NCBI RefSeq assembly: GCF_004337985.1
Contig: NC_043742.1
Location: 3,582,176-3,646,175 of the forward strand
Direction: 5' to 3'
Source: Pyricularia pennisetigena
Lineage: Eukaryota; Ascomycota; Sordariomycetes; Magnaporthales; Pyriculariaceae
DNA: 64,000 nt
Part shown: in pieces, positions 32,034 to 44,869 of the stretch
How positions within the stretch are numbered: the first letter of the stretch is position 1
Layout: each line of letters opens with the position of its first letter
The notes under the pieces: generated by a model
The model's input: the letters and a program-made list of their open reading frames with translations, nothing else
What the model was told of the DNA's origin: nothing
The model's database searches: none
Translations under genes and position numbers: made by a program

Positions 32034-32476
32034 TGTTACGACCAGACAAGTTGGGTTAGTACCAATGAGGCCAGGCGGGGTCACACCCCTCCTAACGACA
32101 TTCGACCAGAAAAAACACCGACCCACAGATAATAAAATTACATAAAAAATCACGTAACCCCACGTAACCGCCAGAAAAACGATATAATTAATATACCACA
32201 TATCAATCATAGCAAAACAAATAATATGCTGGCTATAAAACATATCACACATATTACACCCTAAACAACGGATTATATAAGGATACGCTCATTACCATAT
32301 AAATGAAATTTAACTTAAAATTGCTTAGCAGCAATTAACTTATTATTTACCCAAAAATCGATTATAATTTTACCCCAGTTATTAAAAAACCCCAATTACC
32401 CAATCCAAACGCTTAATTGCTTTAACCCACTGTATTTTACCCTAAAAACAAATTATCTAATACCTTAATCGGAACA
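32034..32476 (+). repeat. Gypsy A 5' LTR
   Basis: Starts TGTTACGACC directly after target site ATTTC and ends at CGGAACA. It pairs with the 3' LTR over its whole length with mainly C/T and G/A differences, the RIP type. Confidence 0.9.
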
Positions 32477-32739
32477 TTTGAATTGCTCCTATTTAATATT
32501 TTACTTTAAAATATACCGAATAATATCGCCGAAATAATATTTTCCAACAAAACCACCCTTTAAACCCCCTTTACCACTAACGCTCCGGCCAACGCTAACG
32601 CCTTACGTCAAATAATCGCGACGTTCCAAATAAAAAATCGACAATTCCAAAAACGAATAACCAAATAAATTAATTAAACCAATAAAAACCATATTAAATA
32701 CCTTTTACCATTACCTTATAATAGCACCCCAAATACCCT

Positions 32740-34800
32740 ATAGGAATTCCTTACGGGAACCCGGGCCTACCTTCATTTTAACGAAAACAATTTCGATAAT
32801 AACGCAAAAAAGGTCACCTACGCAACCTCGTTATTAAAAGGCGATACGCTTACCTGGTTCGAACCAATTTTACGAAATTATTTGGACCACAATAAAAAAA
32901 AACCGTAAAATTAAAACCAATCGCATTTTCGACGATTACGAAAATTTCGAAAAATATTTCAGGGGAGCATTCGGTAACCCAAACGAAAAACGCACGGTTA
33001 AACGTAAATTGGTGCGTTTTATTTAAACCAAATCGGCATCCAAATATATTAATAAATTTCGACAAATTACCGCCAAATTACCATTGGGCCCCGAAACCCT
33101 AACAACACGGTTTTATGCGGGATTTAAAAAAAAAATAAAAACGAATTTATTAAAAAAACGACCCGACACTTTAACCGAATACGTAAAACTAATAATTAAA
33201 ATCGATAACCGATTTTACGAACGAAAATTGGAACGACGCGAAAAACGCAACGTATAGGGACCAATTTTGCGACAAACCAATACGGGACGCAAATACCAAT
33301 ACCCTAAACCGCCTCGCTAATATAATATTTCCTACGGAATATATAACGGACCCATGGACTTTAACGCGACCCAATATAAAAAATTTCGCAAAAATGCTAA
33401 AAATGGTAAATATTTTAAATGCGATAAACCAGGATATATAACCAAATTTTATCCCCGAAACATTTCGGACCTACACCCCGACTCCAAAAGACCACGAAAA
33501 TTAAACGCCGTTACCCATTAACGGACACAATTGGATTAATACAATTTAATAAATTGGACCGTATATTACAACGATAATTATATAATCCACAATAACGCAA
33601 ACATGGACGCAAAATAATACCCACAAAAACCTAAAAACATTCGGACTTTAATAATAGGAAACCGCGTACCTATTAAGACCAAACCACCAACACAATTACG
33701 CAAATAAAACGCCAAACTACCCGAGCCTACGGAATTAAATACTTTAAAAAAATTAAAACCAAAACCATTGGGGCAAACCCACCATATCCGGATAATCCAA
33801 CAAACCCTAACGGACGAATCCAATAACGAATTAAAGGACGAATCCAGCGAAAAAAAGCGATACTTTTAAACCTATATAATGCAGCAAAAAAAACCAACCC
33901 TTATATATATAAAAAAAAACTTATCGACTTATACCGAAACGACCAATTAGTGTAATTTCCCGGAGTACTATTTCGAATACCGATACAAAACCCCACAAAA
34001 TTAATTAATCCAACCTTCGGAAACCACCCAATTCGAAATACCAAATATCCCAAATATACAAAAATATTGTGGGCAAAATATTTTCGAAATAATTGCGGAT
34101 TGCATTTTAGCAAAAACATAATCCACGATTTTTTTCCACGACGACGCAAAACAATAAATATCCACGAAATATATACCACTATTAAATTATTTAATTGGGA
34201 AACTAAAATAAGATTTAACACCGAACTAGCGGTAATTTTTACCCTTTATAACAATTACCCCATGGCATATTATAATTAAAAACAATTTCCATAATACAAA
34301 TGCACCCGAAATATTTGCAAAATACATATATTAACGAAAACACATATATAATACGAAATAAAAATACGATAACCAGGACCCGCACCCATAATTAAAATCG
34401 TGTGGAACCCCAACGTTAAAAACAACGAAATACCCACGAACGTACGAAAAACGCCTGCACCAATAGGGCACCGATTTAATAAAATTCAAATTAAAAACAA
34501 CCATACGCCCCGAAACAAAAAAAAATGAGGACCCACGACGCGAATCCAATAAACTAAAAAATTAAAATAACCAAACGGTATAAAGCACCAAACGGTAGCA
34601 ATAAAAACGAAATAAAAAACCCTAAACGCCACGCAAACCACGAAAGCAGTACACGAATACATATTCCTAAGTATACGATTTAATGGAAAACCCATACGAA
34701 CGCTTTTTAACAGCGGAGTATAAAGCAATTACATTTTTGCAAAAATCGTAAGAAAACGAGGAATATTTTGGTAACAAAAAAAAAACTATATCGACTGCAA
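32740..34800 (+). pseudogene. Gypsy A gag remnant
   Basis: Reads include RKIKTNRIFDDYENFEKYF, PLGPETLTTRFYAGFKKKIK and a degenerate zinc knuckle GKYFKCDKPGYITKFYP (about 33403-33455). The Cys/His pattern is damaged: the third and fourth ligands are changed to Ile and Tyr. In-frame stops are frequent, so no Gag could be made. Confidence 0.75.
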
Positions 34801-34859
34801 ACCGTAAAAAAAGGCAGTTTTATACGGGAACGGCACCATTAAAACAAAAACCGTACACC

Positions 34860-37800
34860 TTTAAATGGAAAATTATGGACGAAAAAAACAAATCACTTTG
34901 GACATTACGGAAATAGGGAATAAAAACATAATTTTAGGAATTCCTTGGTTTAAAAAAAGCAACCCCCGGATAAATTGGATTACAGGCCAAATTTAATGGG
35001 AAAAACACCTAATTATTAAACGACCTCCAATATAATAAGGTTTATATAGGAAATATAAAGCACGGAAAAATTAAATAAAACAAATGGCGTACTTACAGGA
35101 AAAACGACCAACCCCGGAGCCAATATCGGAAAAAAAGCGATTATTTACAGGCTAAAACCGATCCAACCACATAACACCAATTACGAAAAAACAAACCAAA
35201 AACGGCAAAGTCCCAAAAAAATAACAAAATTATACACAATTATTTAACCAGAAATTCGAAATAAAATTACCCGAACACAATCCGTTCGATTACGAAATAT
35301 TATTAAAAAAAAACCAACCAAAATTCCACAAAATATACGGTTTAAATCCGACACAAATGGAAGTTATAAGCGAATATTTCGCAAAAAGCCTTAAAAGAAA
35401 TTATATTAAACCATCGATATTACCAATAGGATACCCAATCCTTTTCGTACTAAAAAATATGGAAAACTACAATTATACGTAATTTACAAACAATTAAACG
35501 ACATTACCATAAAAAATTGCTACGCGCTCCCATTAATAGGAAAACTTCGAAACATACTTTATTAAACATAATAATTTACAGTATTAAACTTTAAAAAAAT
35601 TTATAATTTAATCCGCATAAAGGAAAACGAGGAATGGAAAACAGCATTTCGCACCAAACGAAAACATTACGAATACCTGGTAATACCTTTCGGTTTCACC
35701 AACGCCCCCGCAACCTTTTAAACTATAATTAACCACGTTTTTAGGGAATATTTAAATATTTTTATCGTTATTTACCTGAATAATATCCTTATTTTTTCCA
35801 AAACGTTGGAAAAATATAAAAAACACGTTCACACAATTTTATAAAAACTACAAAATGCTAAATTTTTAATTAAACCCGAAAAATGCATTTTTTACAGCAA
35901 ATAGCTTAACTTCCTAAAATATATTATCGCCCCTGGAAAAATTAGGATACAAAAATCAAAAATCCAAACAATAAAAAAATGGCCCCAACCATAAAACGGA
36001 AAAATCGTTCGGGTATTTTTTGGATTCGTAAACTTTTACAAACAATTTATTAAAGGTTACGGCGCGATCGCCACCCCATTAACCAATATAACCAAAAAAA
36101 ACCTAAAATTCCAATAAATGGAACGAATACAACAAATTTTCGAACAATTACGAAACGCAATAGCATAAAAACCGATTTTTAAAATACCAAACCCAACGAA
36201 ATTGTTCGAAATCAAAACCGACGCATCCGATTATGCAATCGGAGGACAACTTAACCAACGAAACGAAAGAAAACGCCTACACCCTTACGTTTTTTTTTCA
36301 CAAAAATTATATAAACCAAAATTTAATTACCAAATCCACGATAAAAAATTTATAATTATTATCCGAATATTCCAAAAATGGAAACTACAGCTATCCGGAA
36401 TTAAATACAAAATACTAATTTACACGGACTATAAAAACCTAACCTATTTTACCACCAGCAAAATGTTAAATAAACGACAAATTAAATGGGTAAAATTCCT
36501 ATTAAAATTTTATTTTGAAATTATTTACCGAAAAAGAACAAAAAATGGTTAAACCGACGCTTTTAACAAAAAACTAAACCATAAAAACACGGTACCCGAA
36601 AAAATACGGAAAATTTTTACGGCAAACGACAGCGGAAACCTTTTACCAATTTACCGAAATCTTATAACGACCAATACGGTAACCACACCAGAAGAAATAC
36701 GGAAAATCCACGAAAATAAAACCCACGGATACCAAAAAATTTCCAAAACATAAAAACGGTTAAAACAGCACCATAATTTCAAAGGAATACGACAAAAAAT
36801 ACGAAAAACCATTAAGGATTGCGAATTTTGCGCAAAAAACAAATCCGCCAAATACAAACCTTACGGGCTCTTATAACCTTTTCCAACCCCTAATAAGGCC
36901 TGGTAAACCATTATAATAAATTTTATCGTTAAACTACCACCTTCGGAAAAACCATTTACTAAAATTAAATACGATAGCATATTAATTATAATGGACAAAT
37001 TTACTAAATACGCCTATTTCTTACCCTATAAAAAAAGTAGCAACGCCGAAAGAATTGCCTATTCACTTTTACGAAGAATTGTCAACAATTACGGGCTTCC
37101 AAAAAACATTATTACGGATAAAAATGAATCTTTTACATTAAAATTTTGGAAGTTTTTAATGGAATAATTAGGAACTAACTATAAATTATTTACAATATTC
37201 CACCTACGAGCAAACGGACAAATAAAACGAACAAACTAAATATTAAAACAAAATTTAAAATATTATATAAACCACAAATAGAATAATTAGGTACGGTTAT
37301 TATCCATAACACAATTCGCATATAACAGCTTAGAAAATAAAAATACCAAAATAACCCCGTTTTATACCAATTACGGATTTAACCCTACGGTATATGGAAA
37401 ACCAAAAACCACGATTACTGCCCCACGAGCCGATAAATAAGCAAACGAACTACGAAAACTCCACCAAAAACTCCAAGAAAAATTGAAATTCGTACGAACA
37501 AAAATAATTAAATACGCCAACCAATATCGGATAAAAGGACCATTTTTTCAAAAAAAAACGTTTATTTTATTCGACGTAATATTAAAATATAACGACCAAA
37601 TAATAAATTTAATTTCAAAAAGTTTGGACTTTTTAAAATCGACAAAAAAATCAACGAAACCAATTATAAATTATTATTATTAGGAATTATAAAAATCCAC
37701 CTAACGTTCCACGTATTACTATTAAAACCAGCACCACCCGGTACTAATATATAAAAACCCATCGAAATCGACGTAAAAAAAACGTACGACGTCGAACGGA

Positions 37801-37960
37801 TACTGGACCATAAACGCAACCACGGTAAAATAAAATACTTTATTAAATAGGAAAATTATAAATACGAAAAAAATATTTGGAAACCCCTTAACCACCTCCA
37901 AAATTGCCAGCAGCCACTCCGCCAATATTATTAAAAACTGGATTTGCGAATAAATTACCC
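34860..37960 (+). pseudogene. Gypsy A pol remnant (PR-RT-RNase H-INT-chromodomain)
   Basis: A protease tail (NIILGIPWFKKSNPRINWIT) lies at about 34930. In the RT, the catalytic YLDD box reads YLNN near 35770. RNase H spans 36202-36552, with FEIKTDASDYAIGGQL and IYTDYKNLTYF. The integrase core holds IIIMDKFTKYAYF and KNIITDKNESF (about 36985-37140). The chromodomain is at about 37786-37940 (ILDHKRNHGKIKYFIK, stop in place of the conserved Trp, ENYKYEKNIW). Chromodomains direct integration to H3K9-methylated chromatin in related elements. Stops throughout make it non-functional. Confidence 0.8.
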
Positions 37961-38770
37961 AAAAAAAGGACGACCTAAAAGAATATTACCTACCATTCCC
38001 AAAAACTAAAAATCAACCAAAATTCGAAACCACACCATTAAACGAACCTATAAAAAAACGATTAACATATACCACAAACCAAAATATACGAACAAAACAA
38101 TTTACCGACCGAATATTGCGTAAAAATATTTACCTTATCCAACAAAAAAAAATTCAAAAAACCTATTAGGAAAAACGAATCCCAAACAAAATTGGGATCC
38201 GGAAAAAACGATTTCAAAAACATTTTAGGAAAAATTTCGGCCGATCGCCGCCGTTCCTCCTATTTTGTTTCCTTACGCTCGATTGAATCCAATTCCTCGA
38301 AATTATCGATACCACGACGAACCGCCTTTATTATTTTTTTAAACCATATTTCTTTATTTACGCAACCGAAAAACTTTTTCCTCCGCCGTTTCCAATTTAA
38401 ATTTAAATTTTAAATATTGGGCCGCGATCCTATATAATTGCTTTCGGGAAATACCCATAACATTGCATTACGAACGACCCAGGCGAATATATTCGATATA
38501 AGGAAAGGAATCCCGAAGCGATATAACGCATTTCGCGATCCCCTGCAATTCGCAAACAAAACAAAAAAACATTTCGACCGCCGAAAAAAAAAGCATAAAA
38601 AACAAATCGTTGCGACGAACGGTAAACGTGCGACCACGAATTTTAATTACGCGATTAAATATAGCGTAAAAAAGTTAGCAAAAAATGGAATATGGGAATA
38701 AAAACAAAAATTAGGGGAATATAAATTATTTAAAGGTTAAAAAGATTTGGCCAAAAAAAAGGAAACCTAA

Positions 38771-39213
38771 TATTACGGCCAAATAAATTGATTTAATATT
38801 AATAAAGCCAAACGGCGTCACACCCCTCCTAGCCACATTCGACCAAAAAAAACACTGACCAATAGGAAATAAAATTATATAAAAAATTAGGTAACCCCAC
38901 GCAACCGCCAAAAAAAGGATATAATTAATATACTATAAATTAATTATAGTAAAACAAATAATATATTGGCTATAGGATATATTACATATATTACACGCAG
39001 GATAACGGACTATATAAGGACACGCTTATTATTATGTAAATAAAATTTAGTTTAGGATTGTTTAGCAGCAATTAATTTACTATTTACCCAGGAATCGATT
39101 ATAATTTTACCCCAATTATTAAGGAACCCCAATTACCCAATCCAAACGCTCAGTTGCTTCAACCCACTGTACATTACCCTAAAAACAGGTTACCCGATAC
39201 CTTGATCGTAACA
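38771..39213 (+). repeat. Gypsy A 3' LTR
   Basis: Begins TATTACGGCC (from TGTTACGACC) and ends GATCGTAACA. It is followed by the right copy of the ATTTC target duplication. Confidence 0.9.
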
Positions 39214-39966
39214 ATTTCGTTTTTAGATTCAAAATTAAAATCCCCCTTTAAATTTGTATTTTCCCCCTCTAAAATCTGTAGCGTCTGCCCTGGAATAACC
39301 AAATTTTTAACGGTTATACCCTTTATTATTTTTACGGTTAAGATTTTCTATACGGCCCGCTTAACGGGTGCGTAAACCAACGTTGTAAAATTCCATAAAT
39401 GGGTTAAACATTTTACCGTTTCGGTGCTGGGAACCAATTTATTAAATTTTTGGCGTTTTTCCAGCGGTATAATAACCTGGCATACAGTACCAATAGCCCG
39501 AAAATGCTTGAAACTGGGTTTATGCGGTAATCTAAATTGGAATTCGGAATAAAATTCCTCGTAAAGTGTTAAATCCCTATTAATTACCGGTGTACGGTTA
39601 ACTAAATTAACCACGGCAAACAGTAAATGATATTATAAATATAATGGTAAACCCGCCGCTATAATATTAAGCCGAAGCATATGCAAAATAATCCTGACGG
39701 ACCGTTCCGTTAATCCATTTTGGCCGTGGTTATAAGGATTCGAAATGCTAAAATTAACAGGCTTACTTATAAACCAATTTTGAAAATTTATATTAACCTC
39801 GTACCCCCCATCGAGATGTAAATCTAAAGAGTGACGCCCGTACCTAGTTTTTAAAACCTTAAAAAAGCTTTTAATAACCATTGAAACCGTAGGTCTGGTT
39901 TTATTTCTCAATAGGATTAACCACCGAAAACGTGATTTTCGGTCCATTAATAACAAAAATACGGGT
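39214..39966 (-). pseudogene. Copia A integrase fragment
   Basis: The minus strand encodes the C-terminal half of a Copia integrase: LLMDRKSRFRWLILLRNKT, LDLHLDGGYEVNINFQNWF, NGLTERSVRIIL. It is the same as Copia B 43790-44540 in the other orientation. It stops at ATACGGG, where the Copia B LTR begins. Confidence 0.85.
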
Positions 39967-40522
39967 TACTAATTATATGCGTTATTTAGCATGTAATGGG
40001 TCCACTTTTATTTGTATATAGGCCACAATAGATAGTGCCCAAGTGGGGCTGTTGGGGCTGTCGGATTTTCTGTTATATTTTGTGTCTGTTGCAGGAGTTG
40101 CGATTTAAAGTCAGCGAGTGGGGTTTCACCCTGTACCGGGTTTATTACCCACCCTACACTTACGAGTCAGCTACCCTATACCTGGTTAAAATTTTCACCA
40201 AATCAGCAAATTAGTGCGAACCCAAAAATGGTTTGTATGGAAATAAGGGTGTTTTTTCAACAACGCATACAAAATAATTTTTCGGAAAATCGTGTGCGGC
40301 ACCGGAACCCTTTGCGGGGTGCGGACCCCCATTTCGATGTCGGAGAGTATGTAAGGGAGATAAAGCAAAATCTCCCCCACTAATGAATTAAATTTATTAA
40401 TCCCAAAATTAGTGAATTTAATATATATAAACCCTGTAATTACAGGTTTTTACAACGCAATTAGCACTACGCCGCACTTAAGTTAATACCTAAACCCCTA
40501 TTGTTAGCCCATATTGTTAACA
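39967..40522 (+). repeat. Copia B 5' LTR
   Basis: A 556-bp LTR beginning TACTAATTATATGC (from TGTTAATT) and ending ATTGTTAACA. It is followed by GGTGATAAACCCGG, the candidate primer-binding region. Confidence 0.85.
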
Positions 40523-41296
40523 GGTGATAAACCCGGAAAGGTTTTAACTTATGCACTAAAATGCATTTTGCATCGCTGGAAAGCCTGAAATTAAGGTTTT
40601 ATTTTGGTTATTGTCGCATTTTTACAGCAGGTATATTGACGACGATATTGCTGTTTTTGTGCGAAATTGTTGGTTTTAAGCGTTAATTCAGCACCTAACC
40701 CCCTGTATTTACAATGGGGATAGTTAAAAATTAGCGTTCGATTCAGGCCCTTTTAGGTACTGTAGCGATCGTTTGTATTGCAAATCCAAAATTTTTGGTA
40801 TGGTTTTTGTGGATCGTGCACGCCATTGTAATTGGTTCAAATTTTTAATAGGGTTCACGCTAGCGAACTAGGGCCAAAAACCCCTGTATTCGTTCGCTAA
40901 TAGCCCACTAAATCCTAATGCGTTTAATAGGGCTTATAATAACCTATAAACCCATTAGCGGAATTACGTTAATGGTTAATTTACCCTGCACGATACCCTG
41001 CAATCTACCTTGCACCCATTTAACGAATCAAATTCGTTACGTGTATTTGGATTGGTACAAATACCAGGGCACCCATTAATTGGGGACTTTAGGGATTCCA
41101 ACCCTGTATTTTAATGGATGTTAACCATTAAAAATAGCAATAAACCCTGTAATTGGCAGTTACAGGCCTATACCCGTTAAAAGACAAACGGTATAGCAAA
41201 TCCTAAATAAAATAAGGTATTTACGTTTAGGTAATTAGGTTAATTAATTATAATTATAAATTAGCGAATTGCAATTATGATTTAAATTACCCTATA
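40523..41296 (+). other. Copia B leader (5' untranslated)
   Basis: About 770 bp between LTR and the gag ATG. Blocks such as CCTGTATTTACAATGGGGAT and TTTGTGGATCGTGCACGC are shared with the leaders at 47626 and 57938. It includes the likely primer-binding site and packaging region; no open frame is supported. Confidence 0.6.
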
Positions 41297-43000
41297 ATGG
41301 AAAACAACCCTATATCGGGCTTTCCAGGCCCAAATCCAACAAATAGGGGGCCTAAACCCAGCCCAAACGAAGTTTTAACCGCTAAATTAAGGTTTAAAAT
41401 ATGCAATTAAAAACATTAATTACGCAAATGGATTAGTTTCAAAGGAGGATTTAACAATTAATTACCCTATTAGCCCTAAAAAGCGGTAATTCCACTAATT
41501 TTAATAATAATTCGGAAAACAAACCCGTTACCGCACCCCCTAATCCACCTGGTAACCTAATTTTAAGTAACGGGATAGGTAAAAAATTATCGAAACGGGT
41601 ATTTTCCTTCCCCGAAAATTGCAAATTAGTAGGGGCTAACAATTACGATTTGTGGAAATAGGCGTTAATAATACAGTTTAGGGCTATAAAAGCAGAGGAA
41701 TTTATTTACAACCTTGAAATTGGCTATACCCTACCGGAATACGAACAATCAGTCCTATTATTATTTATAAAAAACAATTTAACCAAAGAACCTTTAATGT
41801 CCATTGCATGGCATTCCAGCCCCGTAACGGCTTATAAAACCCTGGAAAATAATTATTCCGTTACACCCGAAATTAAGCGAAATTCATTATATCGGGAATT
41901 CCACGCCTTAAACTTTTCGAACTTTAAAGGAACAATACCTGAATTTAACAGCCGTTTTAACTTACTGGTAGCTAAATTAACGAATACTAACGTGCAAATT
42001 AACCCCGTAAACGTTCGAAATTAGTATTTACAGGCCCTGGAGGGGATATTCGTTATTTGGACCGAACGCCAACGCAATACCTAACGGGCCCTGCAGGCAA
42101 TAGGCCAAAATTCGGAAAAGTTAAATTTGCAATATTTTATGTCGGATTTTATATCCGAAAATTCGATTTCAGGCTTTACAACGGCTAAAGCCGCTAATTA
42201 TAGGTGCAAAGGCACAAAAACGGGTAAAAGAAACGCTAAACAAGGCGCTAAAAAGGAAAAAAATGGGCAGGAAAAAACCTTTAAATTACGAAAAAAAATT
42301 AAAAACTCTAACTCGGATTCTGCTTTTGCAAAAAATATTAAATCCTCCAATTCCAGCGAATTAACCGTCGGAACGTCCATAATTTCCATAAATTTCGAAT
42401 TATTTACGGGCTCCATTCCAGGTAACGTTAACGAAAGCGTAGCATATAACGCCTTGGAATAAAAGGTTAATTCCGCTATTAGCGGAATTATAAAATTACG
42501 TTCGGATTCGGATTCGGAAACCAATACCGGTAAAACGTTAAAACCACAGGTTTTAGCAGCTGTTTTCAGGGTTAAAACGAAGCCTGGACGCGGCGTAAAA
42601 GGGACACCTAAACTATAAAAGCTAGGTTACCCTATCCTGTACGATATAGGTAGCACGCACCATATTTTTGCAAATAAGCAATTTTTTACCGATTATACCC
42701 CCGGTTTTACAGTCGAAATCGGTACAGGAGGTGGCTTTATTAGGCCTGTAAATACCGGAATTGTAAAAATACAGGTCCGTTACGGCCAAAAAGCTGACGA
42801 ATTTAAAAAGGTTACGTTAAATAACGTTTTATATATCCCTTCATTTGGAATAAATATCGTTAATGGCCTTATACACTATAATATAGGGGGCGTATTATTA
42901 AAAGATACCCTGTACGATAAGGATCGTAAGGCGTGGGGACGTTTTAATACCGTTAAATATTCGTTTTATTTAAAGGTTAAAAGGTGCGATATCTTTATTC
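41297..43000 (+). pseudogene. Copia B gag and protease
   Basis: ATG at 41297 gives MENNPISGFPGPNPTNRGPK. Later gag segments are YREFHALNFSNFKGTIPEFN, then the Lys-rich end. The protease site reads LYDIGSTHHIFANKQF (about 42637), where the expected D-T-G or D-S-G is D-I-G. That is explained by a single ACA to ATA (C to T before A) change. Premature stops follow the initial gag codons, so it is non-functional. Confidence 0.75.
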
Positions 43001-43014
43001 GAAATATACCAAAA

Positions 43015-44829
43015 ATGTCGAATTACGCCTGTATAATTGGTAAATATAGCACCGCTTTTAGCATGGCCTTACAGGGGGTTAAAAAGGGCTGCGCAACCCC
43101 GTTGGAAGTAAAATTACATAATATAAACCCCGAAAATTACGAGGATTATAGAATTTACACCGATTCGGAACCGGAAGAAAATACGGTAACGGAAAAGCTA
43201 AATCCCGAACAAAATACGGAAATAGCCGTAAATTCACCTGTAACGCAAAAACTTAGCGGTAAAAACCCTGAAAATCCACGTGAAATTGGGCCTTGTAGGC
43301 CCGGCACACCGTTAAATAACCTTTTCATACAGCTTAACATAAAAAGGATTATTTCCGAAAAAGAGGGGGTTTCTTACATAAGAAATCCGTTGTCAAAATC
43401 TCCTTTATTATCGGATTTTGAGCAGGCCCCTGTAAATTACTTTTTTTTAAGCTTAAAACGGATTACGGACGGTTGGTTAACCCCTGAAGGAAACGGAATT
43501 ACAGGTGATTGTGACGAAATCCAGGCCCAAAAAACCCTGTTATGGCACAGGCGTTTGGGGTATATAGGGTTATTATTGCTAAAACAAACCGCCAAAATTA
43601 TAAACGGTTTACCTAATTTAGATAACACTACGGCAAGTACCTGTATTGCTTGTATTGAAGCTATTTCTGTTAGGCGTACAAATAAGGTCGCACTCCCTAT
43701 ACCCCCTAATATTTTCGATTTTATAAAAGGTAGTATAGTGACCTTTAAGCCTAATTCTCACAATAAAAAGCCCGTATTTTGGTTATTAGTGGACCGAAAA
43801 TCACGTTTTCGGTGGTCTATCCCATTAAAAAATAAAACCGGATTTACGGTTTTAGTGGCTATTAAAGGCTTTTTTAGGGTTTTAAAGGCTACGTACGGGC
43901 GCTACCCCCTGAATTTTTACTTCGATGGGGGGTATAAGGTTAATATAAACCTTTAAAATTGGTTTACAAACAAAGGTGTTAATTTTAGCATTTCGAATCC
44001 CTATAACCACGGCCAAAACGGATTAACGGAACGGTCCGTTAAGGTTATTTTGGATAAGCTTCGGCTTACCATTATAACGGCGGGCTTACCACTATATTTA
44101 TAATATTATTTATTACCTGCCGTGGTTAATTTAGTTAACCGTACAGCGGTAATTAATAGGGATTTAACACCCTACGAGGAATTTTACTCCGAATTCCAAC
44201 TTGGATTACCGCACAAGCCCAATTTAGGGCATTTTCGGGTTATTAGTACTGTATACCAAGTTATTATACCGTTGGAAAAACGCCAAAAATTTAATAAATT
44301 GGCTCCCCGCACCGAAACGGTGAAACTTTTAACCCATTTATCAAATTTTACAACGTTGGTTCACGCACCCGCTAAACGGGCCGTATATAAAACCTTTACC
44401 GTAAAAATTATAAAGGGTATAACCGCTAAAAATTTGGCTATTCCAGGGGAAACGCTACCAATTTCAAAGGGGGAAAATACAAATTTAAAAGGGGACTTTG
44501 ATTTTAAACCTAAAAACGAAATCAACAGCGTTCCAGCGGATAATTATCCCCTAAAAAACCCTGAAAATATAGGGCATTTACCACCGGTTACAGGGCAGTT
44601 ACCACCCGTTACAAGGCATTTAAACCCTGAAAATACAATGCCCGCCAGGCCTGTACAGCCTACCGTTCGCCCCCCAAAGCCTTTAACGGTAACGGTACCT
44701 AATCCAACACTTAAAACAACGGAATTTCCGGTGTTTTCAGCATTTAAAATACAGAATATGGAATTAAATTCGCAGTTCGAAAACCCAAATTTAATGGATA
44801 TAAATTACGTGCATTATCTCTGTTTTTAA
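43015..44829 (+). pseudogene. Copia B integrase and linker
   Basis: Two open stretches (43015-43956 and 44122-44829) cover the GAG-pre-integrase zinc region (LLWHRRLGYIGLLLLKQT..CIACIEA), the catalytic core (LLVDRKSRFRWSIPL; FYFDGGYKVNINL; NGLTERSVKVILD) and a Pro-rich linker with ENIGHLPPVTGQLPPVTRHL. They are separated by TAA codons where Copia A has Gln (INFQNW), a RIP-type change. Confidence 0.85.
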
Positions 44830-44869
44830 ACCAAAAAGAAAATAAAAAAAAAACCTACTAAAAATGGCG

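Larger units (their letters stand above)
32034..39213 (+). mobile_element. Gypsy A: complete LTR chromovirus nested in Copia A
   Basis: A 7.18-kb element with two 443-bp LTRs (32034-32476 and 38771-39213), TG..CA-type ends TGTTACGA/TCGTAACA, and a perfect 5-bp target duplication ATTTC (32029-32033 and 39214-39218). The interior in order is gag with CCHC-like knuckle, protease remnant, RT, RNase H, integrase and a C-terminal chromodomain. This gene order defines Ty3/Gypsy chromoviruses of the MAGGY/Tf1 type. All genes are broken by stops. Confidence 0.93.
28942..39966 (-). mobile_element. Copia A, minus strand, interrupted by a nested Gypsy element
   Basis: One LTR (28942-29497) is followed, reading leftward on the minus strand, by a Copia interior in two pieces: 29498-32033 (RNase H, RT, linker) and 39214-39966 (linker, integrase). 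The pieces rejoin exactly at a Gypsy insertion, because the Copia B sequence reads continuously across the equivalent point. The element ends abruptly at 39966 where Copia B begins in the opposite orientation, so its gag, protease and 5' LTR are missing. Numerous TAA/TAG stops replace Gln and Trp codons, as RIP would produce. Confidence 0.85.
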
